Positions 23,314 through 33,985 of a DNA stretch of 64,000 nt are shown here, one piece after another. The DNA is from Monoplex corrugatus (taxonomy: Eukaryota > Mollusca > Gastropoda > Littorinimorpha > Ranellidae), in contig CM060307.1 in assembly GCA_030674185.1 (NCBI GenBank), positions 59,053,981 through 59,117,980 on the forward strand. Reading direction: 5' to 3'. Position 1 is the first letter of the stretch. Each line of letters begins with the position of its first letter. The translations under genes and the position numbers were made by a program. Below the pieces are notes generated by a model that was not told the DNA's origin, did no database searches, and saw only the letters and a list, made by a program, of their open reading frames with translations.

Positions 23314-24863
23314 AAGTGAGCGATCATCATCATCATCATCGTCAGTTGCCTTGCCATATGTTGTTGGCGATCATGGCCTTCCATCTGTTTCTATCTCTTG
23401 TTGCCTCAAGCACCTTTTCCACCCTCTTTGTCTTCAGCCACTCTGCAAGTCCGTCCAATATCTTCTCCCTGGGTCTACCTGGTGCTCTCTTTTCCTCCAG
23501 CTTTCCCGTTGTGACCAGGTGCTCCAATTCCCCTTTCCTCATAAAATGGCCAACAAATGTTGCCTGTCTTTTCCTAATCTTTCTTATGAACGATCTTCTT
23601 GTGTCTGCCTCCATCAAGACTGTCTCGTTTGTTTTCTTTGCTGTCCATGGAACTCTCAACATTCTTCTTAGAAACCACATCTTGGCTGCCTCGATCTTGT
23701 TTTGGCTTTGCTTGTTGACTGTCCACGCCTCACAACCGTATAACAGTATTATTGGTTCTATGTAACATTCAAGAACTCTCTTCCTGATGTTAATTGATAG
23801 GCATTTGTTGGTAAGAATGCTTTTCATCTTCTTGAATGCTGTTTTGGCTTGGCCGATTCTGCTGGCTAATTCTGATGTGCATCTGCCGTCTGGTAAAATG
23901 ATCGTTCCCAGGTATTTAAACTTATCAACCTGTCTCAAGGTTGCGCTGTTTGCTGTTATTTTGCATGAGGGGATTTCATGTTTTTAACTGATCACCATGA
24001 CTTCAGTCTTCCAGCTGTTTAGTTCCAACCCCTTACCTTTGTTTTCTATTTCTATTATATTCACAAGGTTTTGTAGGTCCCTTTCGTTTTCTGCAATTAG
24101 CACGGTGTCATCTGCGTATCGAATGTTATCATTTTTCCTCCAACCTTTAATCCAGGGTCGTCCTCTAGGTTTCTCATGATGTTTTCGCTGTAAAGTGAAA
24201 ACAGATGAGGTGACAAAACACAACCCTGTCTGACTCCTCGTTTGATGTTTTGGAAAGAACTTATATCGTTACTATTCTCATTGGAGCTGTTTGTTCCCAA
24301 TACATATTTCTGATTATTCGTAGATCTTTTCCATCATTATTTAGTCTTTCTAGTTGGTTGATCAATTCTTCATGTCTTACCCGATCGAAAGTTTTGGTAT
24401 AATCAACAAAGCATAAATATAAATCCTTATTCATCTGATTGACCTCTCTGTGATAGTTCTTAGGATGTGTATGGCATTAATAGTTCCTTTCCCTTCCACA
24501 AATCCACACTGTTCTTCTGCCATTTCTCTTTTGATTCTATTCCTTGTCCTTATCATGATTATTCTTAACAGGATTTTTGTTGCATGACTCATCAAACTGA
24601 TTGTGCGATGGAGTTCGCATTCTGTAGCCCCTGTCTTCTTTGGAAGTGCAATGAAAATTGATTTTGACATATCTTTGGGGATTTTTCCAGTGTCATAAAT
24701 TTCACTTAGGAGGTCTGTTATTTTTTCAATACCAAATTCCTCCAGGGCTTCAATCATCTCTGTGGCGATGTTGTCTGGTCCTGGGGCTTTTCCTGGTTTC
24801 GTCTTTTTCGTGCTGCTCTAACTTCATCTTTCATTATGGGCGGTCCTTCAACAAGTGAGCGAT
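23314..24863 (-). mobile_element. 5'-truncated LINE, group A, with 11-bp target-site duplication
   Basis: AAGTGAGCGAT is found at 23314-23324 and again at 24853-24863, directly bounding a 1528-bp - strand insert. The 3' end is a (GAT)n run (23325-23340 on +). Reading on the -, the insert encodes reverse transcriptase pieces in order: a GPDN..A-like start (~24770), ALPKKTGATECE..RTISLMSH (~24600), a CFVDYTK.FDRV segment (~24400), GVRQGCVLSPHLF (~24230), the catalytic YADD (24107-24118), and a C-terminal part with YLGTI, LLYGCEAWTVN, GHFMRKGELEHL and RAPGRPREK. Several frameshifts break the frame, so it is a pseudogene. Confidence 0.9.
23342..23938 (-). pseudogene. LINE reverse transcriptase C-terminal region (group A), 198 codons open
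   Basis: The longest intact frame of the 23.3-24.9-kb element. It begins after the catalytic region with DKFKYLGTII, continues through ILLYGCEAWTVNKQSQNKIE and the MEADTRRSFIRKIRKRQATF segment, and ends in ATRDRNRWKAMIANNIWQGN and a stop just before the (GAT)n tail. In LINEs of this kind the region follows the RT palm and thumb; its exact role is unclear. Shorter copies of the same end lie at 8.07, 43.3 and 47.9 kb. It cannot work alone, since the catalytic YADD lies upstream in another frame. Confidence 0.75.
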
Positions 24864-26395
24864 AGAAAATAGCAATTTCTCGCGCAGAGGTGGGGATGCT
24901 GCTTATCCTGAAAGAGCCCCTGGCATCCCTAGGGGAGATTTACAATAAGCCTACATAGTTTTGTGAAAAAGGAGAAGTTGTCAGAATGGCTTGATGTCTA
25001 TCTGTTTGCTTGTCTGTCTTACTAAGAATGGTGGGATGGCAGTACCGCGTTTAATTTTATCCGTGAGCCATTGTTTTAATATCTTGCCCGAAATCTGCTG
25101 AAAAGAAAACAGTTTGCCTTTTTGTATGTTTTTTCTACAATGGATTTATCACTATGACTTGTTACCATGGCTACAGGGAATGCTTTAAAACAGAAACAGC
25201 AATTTTAATTCATTGCCTTGATTTCATGATAGTTTTATGACTAAGGAAATAAAAATATATGACCAAGGAAGAAACAATAATACTTTGATCCAAGTTGATT
25301 GAGCCGAAGAGAGGAAAAGTTATTATCAGTTGGAGCATGTTCTTGACGTTCTATTTATTCATATATTTTAATTATGATTTGGCTATGAATATGCTATAGG
25401 CCAGCCAGTCTGCCAGAACAATATCAGAGCTAGAGCTGACTCTCCAAACTGGATCAATAAAACGCTTAAGATACACAATAGCCGAATCGCTCGTTAATTT
25501 CAATTACAATTAAACTACAGTTTTTGCTTTTGCAAATAATTCTATGGAAACTCAGAATCGTCTATTGAAAGATTTAACCAATAGCTGAATTTAAAATGTG
25601 CAAACAGATATTATACTATGTCAGTTTTTTTTTTGCCTGTGTATTTTTTTCCATCGGCCTATATCTGTGATTCTCGAATCAAGTAATTGAAATCAGAATA
25701 CCGAAGCAAGCGTCGTTGTTTTTTCTTTGATCCTCGTCGTAATTAGCCGTCGAACAGACGCACAGCTGTGTGTCTGGGATGGAAGTTACTGTTTACCCAG
25801 AATCTGCCAGGGAACTGGACAGTCCTCCTGTGCCGTTGTTTCAAAATCAAACGTTTGTTAGTCATCAGTAACACGAATATTATACTGCACTGTCTTCTGT
25901 TATATTGTTCTGTATTTTATTGTATTGTACTGAATGGTATCGCTATCGTCGTTTCAAGACCAAAATGTTCATTGGCCGAAACATGAGTATTGTATTGTCC
26001 TTCGTAAGTTGTATTAGAATAGGTATGGCTGTACTCCACCGAAGTGACCTGGCAGCAGTGCAGAACCTACTTTGGTAAGTTACTGCATGGCAGCTTGACA
26101 GTGCTGGCTGCTGCAGACTTCCTGGTACTAGGACCTAGGCAGAACGAACTTGCGTTTGACGGAGAATAGAAAAGGCGGATTTCTGTCAAGTTTATTCCTT
26201 AACCGTTTCTTCCTCCGAAGATTACTGCAAAGTAGCAGAATTGCGTGAGTGGCCGTGATTAGCCGATTTCAATCGCCTCCATTGTTTATATCGCTCTTAG
26301 AGTGACTAACTCCTCTTTTCCTCACCTCCACTCCCGTCTCCAACACACTACACATTTTTAAGGATATTCGCACTTACCCAGTTTCATTCGTGCTT
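24864..26395. other. Unassigned 1.5-kb stretch
   Basis: AT-rich sequence with no supported exon or recognised repeat. Confidence 0.4.
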
Positions 26396-26702
26396 TATAT
26401 GAGATATAATATATGACATGATATGACATGACATGACATGATATGATATGATATGATATGATATGATATGATATGATATGATATGATATGATATGATATG
26501 ATATGATATGATATGATATGATATGATATGTGATATGATACGATACGATACGATACGATACGATATGATATATGATATGATATGATATGATATGATATGA
26601 TATGATATGATATGATATGATATGATATGATATGATATGATATGATATGATATGATATGATTTCATTTCGTTTCATTTCATTTCATTTCATTTCATTTAT
26701 AT
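26396..26702. repeat. (ATATG)n pentanucleotide array with (TTTCA)n end
   Basis: About 260 bp of ATATG with homogeneous patches of ACATG (26420s) and ATACG (26537-26565), then TTTCA/TTTCG pentamers. Patchwise spread of variants shows local slippage or conversion. Confidence 0.95.
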
Positions 26703-26929
26703 GTTTAAGCCATTTTCTACGCCTCTTTAATGACCACAGAAGCTGGGACAGTTTTTATAATACTGTGAAGATGGGGATGCAAATGGCGATGCCATGGAGT
26801 TTCATCTAGGATTGAGACTGTGTGACAGAACTGTACTCGACGCTTTCTATTATAATGTATGCAGGCGTCAACCAGACTTGAGAGAAACAGACCCCTGCGG
26901 TTTTGTTTTGGAGATTTCAGCAACACCCT
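26703..26929. other. Unassigned stretch
   Basis: Nothing recognised; part of it may be the 3' body of the adjacent - strand SINE. Confidence 0.35.
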
Positions 26930-27127
26930 CAAAGATACCTGCGTGAAGAGGATGAGACTCGACTGTGCAGCCCCATTGTTCTCAATGAGTCTCTAGCACC
27001 CTTGACTCTGGGTAGGAGCGTTTGGGACCAAAAAATCCCACAATTATTTAGACAGGGTTGATGGGGACTCAAACCCACAACCTTTCAGTCGGTAATCCGT
27101 TGCGCTAACCATTGCACCACGGTGACT
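26930..27127 (-). mobile_element. tRNA-headed SINE
   Basis: On the - strand the head (27127-27053) reads GTCACCGTGGTGCAATGGTT, AGCGCAACGGATTACCGACT, GAAAGGTTGTGGGTTTGAGT and CCCCATC. It has an A box around 27119-27103 and a good B box, GGTTTGAGTCC, at 27075-27065, in tRNA-like spacing. A non-tRNA body follows (TTGTGGGATTTTTTGGTCCC and onward). It is not a functional tRNA gene, because the acceptor arms do not pair convincingly. Source tRNA unidentified. Confidence 0.65.
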
Positions 27128-27383
27128 GATTACACGCTACACATACACGCTGCCCAAAGACGTTATAAATAAAATTCATATGTCTTTGACGCCGCCTCTG
27201 TCCGTGCTTTTTCAGCCTTCAGAGTGTGAAGTCCCGCTTTGAGAGCAAGCATACACACACGCTTGCTGGCTTGCTGAGTGCAGGTTGATTGGCTGTATTG
27301 ATCAAACTGTAGATTTTGAGATCTGAATCTCGAGTTCAATCCCAAGCTGCAACATAAAAACTGGCCTATTTGCTGTTCCTCTT

Positions 27384-28004
27384 AGGTGTAATGCTCCTAG
27401 GCAGAACTTTCAGTCTACAATAGGCATGCCAGACAGCTTAATCGCTTCCACCTGACCTGTCTTCGCAGACTCATCCATTTCACGTGGCAAAACAAGATCT
27501 CGGACACGGAAGTCCTGGAACGAGCCGGCACCTTCATCATACATATGCTCCTGCAGAAAGCCCAAGTAAGATGGGCGGAAATGTGATGAGAGTGCCCGAA
27601 AATCGACTACCAAAGCAATTTACCTATGGAGAACAGCCAGGGGAAGCGCTCAGTTGGTGGCCAAAAGAAACGCTTGAAAGATTGCCCCAAAGTATCCATC
27701 ATTGACCTGGGCAAGACACTTGTTCTAGATCGACCGAACTGGCGAGGCAAGCTGACTATCGGAGCAAGAGCAACAGAGAGAAGACGTACAGCAGAGGCTC
27801 GAAGGAAACGAGAAGCGCGCAAGGCGCGAGCGACCTCCAGTTCTACAGTTACACTAACCCACGTTTGCCCTACGTGCGGGCGAGCCTTCCTGGCCCGGAT
27901 TGGCCTCACCAGCTACCTCCGGACCCACAATCGTCAATCCCCCAGTCAGAATTGAGGTTGTGGTCTTCTTTGGCAACGGACAAACAACAACAGGTGTAAT
28001 GCTC
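27384..28004 (+). mobile_element. 5'-truncated LINE, group C, with 13-bp target-site duplication
   Basis: AGGTGTAATGCTC occurs at 27384-27396 and 27992-28004 and bounds a 595-bp insert. The insert starts inside the C-terminal part of the ORF (VYNRHARQLNRFHL, then LIHFTWQNKISDTEVLE), carries the ENRLPKQFTYGE and KRSVGGQKKRLKDC segments in shifted frames, and ends after a C2H2-type finger and a (CAA)-rich tail. The same ORF end is found in the element at 58 kb. Confidence 0.9.
27626..27955 (+). pseudogene. LINE ORF C-terminus with zinc finger (group C)
   Basis: An open frame of about 109 codons with GKRSVGGQKKRLKDC, a basic ERRRTAEARRKREARKAR stretch and a terminal finger CPTCGRAFLARIGLTSYLRTH (Cys-x2-Cys and His ligands at ~27868-27927), then a TGA stop. 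In this LINE group a finger closes the ORF and may help bind nucleic acid; that role is inference. The 5' truncation removes the reverse transcriptase, so the fragment is dead. It is not a host zinc-finger gene. Confidence 0.75.
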
Positions 28005-28190
28005 TTCTTACTCTGACCTTGTCAGTTTGGTGTTTAATAAGTCCCGTTCTTCTCCAACACCCATTATAAGACCTCACTAGTGCATAGGATTCTGAGCAGG
28101 CTTAAGGAGTCTGCCAATACTGGTAGATTCGGGTGGAGCGCATATGGAATTGTCCGAGTGGGATGAATCCCTCTTGAACATACTCCAAAC

Positions 28191-28579
28191 TCTAGCTGAT
28201 TCAGCTGATTCTTACATCAGTCATATTTTTTTAAAAAGTAAAGGGCCAGTTTTGGCTCACATCGTAAAACTAATAACGCTTCGAGCACAACACGCACAAC
28301 TCCGCGCCGATCCATTGCCTTCATTTTTTTTAAATGAAAATTCTCAACACATTTTAATTTCATACGTAGAATCATGTGTAAGAGAGTTTTTAAAGAACCA
28401 GTTTCATCGTCCTACATCCCCAAGTCAACCCTGGACAGCCTGTTCCCAGTAAACAGCTACCATGGCTGAATAGGTTTAAGAGATGTCTTGTTTCATTACT
28501 AAACCATTTCACCGTGAACTCTTTCACCATGAGCACGAGATGAGATTCGCCCAGTATCAACAACTTTTTACAACCCCCC
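28191..28579. other. Unassigned stretch
   Basis: Contains TCAGCTGATTCAGCTGATT-like duplication near 28195. No gene supported. Confidence 0.35.
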
Positions 28580-28586
28580 CCCTCTC

Positions 28587-28619
<33 letters not shown>

Positions 28620-28665
28620 TTTTTCTCTCTCTTTCTCTTCTCTCTCTTTCTCTCTCACTGTTTAT
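28578..28665. repeat. (TCTG)n/(CT)n pyrimidine-rich repeat
   Basis: C run, seven TCTG units, then CT-rich sequence. Confidence 0.9.
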
Positions 28666-28861
28666 ATGTTGTTGCAGACACTGATATTGTTGACCACTAG
28701 TAACAGTACAAATCTGCTCGTTCGTGAATACGTGTGTACACATGTAGGTAATGTGTCCGTTTTGGTTTGATCATAACACGTATAAGTGATAATAGTAATT
28801 GTATATGTGAAATTATTACATCAAGAACATATTGTTATCACGTTTTTAAATATTTCATATT

Positions 28862-30304
28862 TCATATTTGGTCACTCGTGTAACATCGATTTGTCAGAAG
28901 ATTTGGGAGACAAAACAGTGGCCCACAGAATGGACTCAATCACTCATCATCCCCCTGCCCAAAAAGGGAAATATGCGCCAATGCCAGAACTACAGAACAA
29001 TAAGTCTCATTAGCCACACCAGCAAAATCATGCTCAGTCATATTGAATCGACTGAAAAAAGAAGCGGAAGAACACCTTGCGAAGAACAAGCTGGATTTAG
29101 GGCGGGAAGAAGCACAGTAGAACAGATCTTCACCTGCCGGATAATGATGGAGAAACATCTGCAGCATCAGAGAGACCTGTTCCACAACTTTATAGACTTT
29201 AAAAAAGCATTCGACAGGGTGTGGCATAAGGGTTTGTGGCAGGTGCTAAGAAAGTTTGGCATAGAGGAAGGTCTCGTCCAAACCATCCAGGCGCTGTATA
29301 ACACTGCCAGCAGCGCAGTTCTCCTCAACAACCAGATAGGGGACTACTTCAAGACCACAGTTGGAGTCCGTCAAGGCTGCCTACTCTCTCCCGTGCTGTT
29401 CAATCTCTTCCTGGAGAACATCATGCGTGAAGCCCTCCATGACTTCCACTCCACTGTCTCCATCGGAGGAAGAACCATCAACAACCTGAGGTTCGCAGAT
29501 GACATCGACCTGATGGGAGGCAGCAACGAAGAACTACAAGACCTGACCATGAGACTGGAAGAAAGTGCAGGTGCACACGGAATGGAAGTGAGCACAGAAA
29601 AAAGCAAAGTCCTGGTCAACAGCACAACCAACACCCATGCTGAAATCTACATGAACGGGCAACAGCTTGAAGAAGTGGACGCTTTCAAATACCTTGGCGC
29701 CACTCTCACCAAAGACGGTCGCTCTACAACAGAAATCAAGACCAGACTAGCGATCGCAACAGCAGCAATGGTAAAGCTAAACAAGATCTGGAAGAGCAGA
29801 GAGATCGGCTTTCCATCGAAGATGAAGCTGTACAAGTCCCTGGTGCTCCCCATCCTGCTGTATGGATGCGAGAGCTGGACCATGACAGCAGAGACCACCA
29901 AGAGAATCCAGACGTTTGAAACTAAATGCTTCAGGCGCTTGCTCGGGATCTCTTGGCAAGATCGGAAGACAAACGACTTTGTGTGGAGCCAAATAACAAC
30001 ACTCGCAGGCCCACAAGAACCCCTCCTGGCAACAGTCAAGAACAGGAAGCTGTCGTGGTTCGGGCATGTCACACGCCACAACTCACTGCCCAAAACGGTC
30101 CTCCAGGGTACACTGGGAGGCGGCAGACGAAGGGGACGACAAGCCAAATGCTGGATGGACAACATCAAAGAATGGACCAGGTTGGATGGCCCCACGCTGG
30201 TGCGACAGGCGGAGGACAGGACCGGTTGGCGACGGCTGGCTTCAAGAGTGTCTCTCATCTCTCCTCTACGCCCATCACGGGCAGGAGAATGATGATGATG
30301 ATGA
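28862..30304 (+). mobile_element. 5'-truncated LINE, group B, with open reverse transcriptase frame and (GAT)n tail
   Basis: Similarity to LINE reverse transcriptase begins abruptly near 28870 and runs to a stop at 30290-30292, followed at once by GATGATGATGATGAT. The endonuclease domain is absent. I could not find a target-site duplication. Flanks are AT-rich on the left and a C/CA/CT microsatellite on the right. A decayed relative lies at 36433-36790. Confidence 0.85.
28868..30292 (+). CDS. LINE reverse transcriptase, N-terminally truncated, 474 codons open
   Basis: Non-LTR retrotransposon reverse transcriptase, the enzyme that copies element RNA into DNA at a nicked target. In order I see a IPLPKKGN..NYRTISLISH fingers segment (residues ~30-58), EEQAGFRAGRST (~73-84), IDFKKAFDRVWH palm motif A (~109-120), GVRQGCLLSPVLF (~167-179), the catalytic FADD (209-212), AFKYLGATLTKDG (~270-285), LLYGCESWTM (~331-340), a WQDRKTN segment, and FGHVTRHNSLP..GGRRRGRQAKCW near the end. 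There is no in-frame stop, unlike other copies here, which suggests recent insertion. No true initiator codon is supported; the frame is open from the truncation point. Clade (RTE-like or other) cannot be fixed without the endonuclease. Confidence 0.8.
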   Translation: MVTRVTSICQKIWETKQWPTEWTQSLIIPLPKKGNMRQCQNYRTISLISHTSKIMLSHIESTEKRSGRTPCEEQAGFRAGRSTVEQIFTCRIMMEKHLQHQRDLFHNFIDFKKAFDRVWHKGLWQVLRKFGIEEGLVQTIQALYNTASSAVLLNNQIGDYFKTTVGVRQGCLLSPVLFNLFLENIMREALHDFHSTVSIGGRTINNLRFADDIDLMGGSNEELQDLTMRLEESAGAHGMEVSTEKSKVLVNSTTNTHAEIYMNGQQLEEVDAFKYLGATLTKDGRSTTEIKTRLAIATAAMVKLNKIWKSREIGFPSKMKLYKSLVLPILLYGCESWTMTAETTKRIQTFETKCFRRLLGISWQDRKTNDFVWSQITTLAGPQEPLLATVKNRKLSWFGHVTRHNSLPKTVLQGTLGGGRRRGRQAKCWMDNIKEWTRLDGPTLVRQAEDRTGWRRLASRVSLISPLRPSRAGE

Positions 30305-30316
30305 TTATTCTTGAAT

Positions 30317-30340
30317 GACCCCCCCCCCCCCACACACACA

Positions 30341-30418
<78 letters not shown>
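30317..30418. repeat. C run, (CA)n, (CT)n compound microsatellite
   Basis: About 13 C, then CA, then CT dinucleotides. Confidence 0.95.
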
Positions 30419-30419
<1 letters not shown>

Positions 30420-30645
30420 ATTCGAATATGTGTACACACTATTATATATTCATAGCAAAATGTCTTACTTAAATTGGTTTTGTTTATTCGTTTGCTTTTT
30501 GCTTTCTATTTTGTTTACATTTCAGTTATTTGCATTATCCAACTTCCTTTATTCTACATGTACGTTCACGTAGAAAAGCAACGGCAGACATTTAAGTTGG
30601 CGTGCGTGCTAATATGTGTACCATTTCATTTCATTTCATCTCTTT
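30419..30645. other. Unassigned stretch
   Basis: Nothing recognised. Confidence 0.35.
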
Positions 30646-30651
30646 TCTGTC

Positions 30652-30688
<37 letters not shown>

Positions 30689-30707
30689 GGGTCTGTCTGT
30701 CTGCCTC

Positions 30708-30743
<36 letters not shown>
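30646..30743. repeat. (TCTG)n then (CT)n repeat
   Basis: TCTG tetranucleotides followed by CT dinucleotides; the same order recurs at 30893-31033. Confidence 0.9.
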
Positions 30744-30745
<2 letters not shown>

Positions 30746-30892
30746 ATATCTAATGTTTGCATTGTAGATAACTGATGTTGATTCATGGATAATTCATTTG
30801 TAGCAAAAACTGTCTTTGGGTGAGAGTGGAATGTAAAACAACCTCATACATTGCTTATTTCACATCCTTCTAAAAACGTTTACCTTGATCTT

Positions 30893-31033
30893 GTCTGTCT
30901 GTCTGTCTGTGTGTCTGTCTGTCTGTGTGTGTGGTCTGTCTGTCTCTCTCTCTCTCTGTCTCTCTCTCTGTCTCTGTCTCTCTCTCTCTCTCTCTCTCTT
31001 TTCCTTCTTTCTTCCTCCCTCTCTCTCTCTTAA
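30893..31033. repeat. (TCTG)n then (CT)n repeat
   Basis: Pyrimidine-rich on the + strand throughout. Confidence 0.9.
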
Positions 31034-31167
31034 GAATTTTCAACAAAATTTTAAGGCATGCACAGACAGCAAACATGAAAACCTCTGGACCAAAACAGCG
31101 TGCTAGCCAGCGGCAAGCCCTTTCTGCACCAAAACAGCTAAGAATTACTCAAAAAGAACGACAAACA

Positions 31168-31360
31168 TTAACCCTTTGACTCCTGCACCCTTTCCACCAA
31201 CTGCTAAAACTCAACCCTTTGATTCCCCCACCTTATCCACCAGCTTCCTGCCGGAAGCTGGTGGATAGGGTGAAGGAGTCAAAGGGTTAAGTTTTTGCTT
31301 TGCTAGCGTGGTTGACAAGGCAGGATGCTGATGGACAGGGTGCTGGAGTCAAAGGGTTAA
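31168..31360. repeat. Foldback repeat family A, copy 4, with near-perfect palindrome
   Basis: The core 31213-31290 reads AACCCTTTGATTCCCCCACC..CCACCAGCTTCCTGCC and then its mirror GGAAGCTGGTGGATAGGGTG..GAGTCAAAGGGTTAA, with few mismatches and almost no spacer. A further left arm (31168) and a right arm (31320-31360) flank it, joined by TTTTTGCTTTGCTAGCGTGG. This is the best-preserved copy in the window and shows the complete architecture. Confidence 0.8.
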
Positions 31361-32024
31361 ACAACAAGAACAGAGCACACCAGACCGGGTGGGAATGACA
31401 CCACTGGAACAAAATTGAACTAATATCAGTTTACCCTAGCAGTTGTTGGGAAAGGACGAAACACTACCTCCCCACTGGAAAATCTCTTTCCCCTGTCCTC
31501 CTACTCCCCTTTCCCCGTCTCTGGCCTCCAATTCAACAACTCATGCCTCAGACTGAAGCAAAACAGTGTTGATTTGGGCAGAGTCATCCCCTTGCCGAGT
31601 TTGTTATTGAGACGATTTGGAAACGCTACGACAAGGACGATGAACAAAACTGTGCCTCTGTGTGAAATTCAAACCCGGAAAGCAGATTTCAAGTGTCCAG
31701 CAGGAGACAAAAGCACTAAAACGAGCATGGCACATCATCCATTTATGCAGGTCTGCTCCTTACTTCTTTGAGCAATACTTGCCTATTGTCAGCTTTTTGA
31801 AATTTACTTTTGTTAATCAATTGATAAGCTGGCTGTAAAAAAAAATCTCGTTGCATTAGGCAACTATTCGTTATAACATGAAAATAATAAATTGATTTTG
31901 GATAGTACTATTCTCCAAACTCGTTTTTATTCTCTGGGCATCACACATTTACAAAACAGTGTGTAACACATACAAAAATTATGATATCACATGCGCGCGT
32001 TGCGCGCGCAAGCAGGTACACGCT

Positions 32025-32028
<4 letters not shown>
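31361..32028. other. Unassigned stretch
   Basis: No supported gene or repeat. Confidence 0.4.
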
Positions 32029-32070
<42 letters not shown>

Positions 32071-32085
32071 CACAAACACACAAAA
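32029..32085. repeat. (CA)n microsatellite
   Basis: Short pure CA run followed by CAACACAAACACAC. Confidence 0.9.
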
Positions 32086-33880
32086 ATACATCAGAATATA
32101 CTCACAAAACTCGATATTCAATTATGACGTATTCGTCTCAAAGTACATATGTGAATAAACGTTAAAAGAAATAATGAATGAAAAAATTAGTACTAGGCTT
32201 AACAGAGTTTGACCATGTATACACACATACATGTATATACCTATGATCATAAACATATACATATGTGAATGATTACACAATGACAAATAATCAGCATTTA
32301 GAAGTGACATTACATATTGGTGAAGGACTAGTTATGGTATTAACACTGAAAAGCTTGAGCAAACAGATTCATGAACATGATACAGTAATTAACAGAAAAA
32401 CTCAGCGAGCCTTTTACTTAATGCAGACTTTGAAAACGACTTTGACTTCATGCATTCGGGTTGTATGCTTAAAGTTTCGTTAGCATTCGGGTTTTGAAAT
32501 AATATTCTAAGTTGGTACAAACATTCTATTGTAATGTCAGATCGGCTAACACAGCCTGTGAGTAGGTTCTTTCGTCTGCATTCTCATTAATTCGTGCGAT
32601 TTGTTTAGCTCTCTCCGTGACATCACCACATCCAGTCTCGTTCCGTCGTCTCTTTCACCGTGCCAATCCTTCAAATCAATTCTATTAAACTTCTCCCGGT
32701 CCGCCCCTAGTGATACTGAAGACCTCGAAGCTATGCAGATCCATGTGTGCGGGCGAGGTCTTGAATAAAAAGGAATGGCTTCCTATGGACATGTGAGGAC
32801 TTCTTCAAGCATAAATAGTATCACCACTTTCTGTTGGAGAATGATGGAAAGGCAGCGAGCGAAAGAAAATAGACTCTTATCTCATAATGCTTGACTTATG
32901 AGAAGATGAGGTCTAACGACGTGTTCGATAACAAATGCGCAGATTATGGCAATTTAAAAAAATCAATTTGATTAGCACAGTTGAACAGTTACAGAATTAT
33001 TCCAAACGGAATGACACAAGTGCACGACCAACTAGGACATGATGACCTGACCACACATACAGGAACAGCACGTGACGTAAGAAGCACGAGGCCACAGGGG
33101 CACGCGCAGTGGCGAGAGTTTGCTGTTAATCGATCCTGTGCCCAGTTCTGTCAAGCCATTGCCTAGATCATACCACGCTTACTTCTACAACTCTAAATAA
33201 AAGAAACACATCTCATTTTGTGACGGAAGAAGAAGAAAAATGACAAAAGAAAAGACGAAAAACTAAAAAGGAAAAAATAACAAACAAAAACAAACAAAAA
33301 CCAAAGTCAGTAAAACCTTCGGTACAAAGTAATCACTAAATGTGTCTGTGCCCTTTGTTTTTGTGACTGCCCTCTGTGTGTATGGCTGGCTATCCTCATA
33401 TCTATTTACTCGTTCTCTAGCTCGCTCTCTCGATCAATCAATCAAGACAACAAAATTAAACATATATTTTGCGTTTACAAGAACAACAATAAAAATAAAC
33501 AAACATCATTATCATCATCATCATCATTAATATCATAATTGTTGTAATTAATTTCAGCACATACGTGTGACGTTTTTCATCGTTATCATTATCGTCATCA
33601 TATCATTGTTGTCATTATTTGAGCACAAAGCACAGCACAAACCCACAACATATGGGAAGAGAGAAAGAAAGTAGGGCGGACGGGTAGAATGAGAATAAAG
33701 AGAAATGGTAAGATAGCACTGACCTTTATTGATAACTCTGACCCTTTTTTCCCTCCTTTTTAAGTGCGTTAAAAAGAGCCGACTTCTGTGTGTCGATTTG
33801 ATGAAAATCATTCTTCAGTGCTGAAGCTCTGGGTAATTCTATCGTACTGCTCAGATGGCTGTATCGAACATTCCTTTTGA
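32086..33880. other. Unassigned 1.8-kb stretch
   Basis: No supported exon. 33225-33310 is A-rich, and 33505-33525 plus 33575-33605 hold ATC/ATT triplet runs. Confidence 0.4.
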
Positions 33881-33985
33881 TTTATTTAGTTTTTCAGGTT
33901 TTCATCCATTACAATGTAAAGTGCCATGAGCATGCTTTGATATGGAATTTTTTTGCACTATACAAATGGAATTATGATTATTCAG
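33880..33985 (+). repeat. SINE-like 3' tail
   Basis: AGTGCCATGAGCATG..TTTTTTTGCACTATACAAAT then GGAATTATGATTATT resembles the GCGCTATATAAAT..ATTATTATT tail at 42905-42960, a common SINE 3' end pattern. Confidence 0.4.

Larger units (their letters stand above)
27265..28190 (+). mobile_element. SINE family C copy interrupted by a LINE insertion
   Basis: The left part, 27265-27396, has GCAGGTTGATTGGCT, the B-box-like CGAGTTCAATCCC and AACATAAAAACTGGCC. The right part, 28005-28190, has TTTGGTGTTTAATAAGTCCC, TAGGATTCTGAGCAGGCTTA, AGGAGTCTGCCA, GGTGGAGCGCATATGGAATT and GAATCCCTCTTGAACATACTCC. The two halves match the uninterrupted copy at 34505-34810, which serves as the paralogous empty site. The interval between them is the LINE at 27397-27991. 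Confidence 0.75.

Noticed and set aside
27859..27927. C2H2 zinc finger as a host transcription factor
   Set aside because: It is the C-terminal finger of a LINE ORF bounded by a 13-bp target-site duplication, and a like finger ends the LINE at 58 kb.
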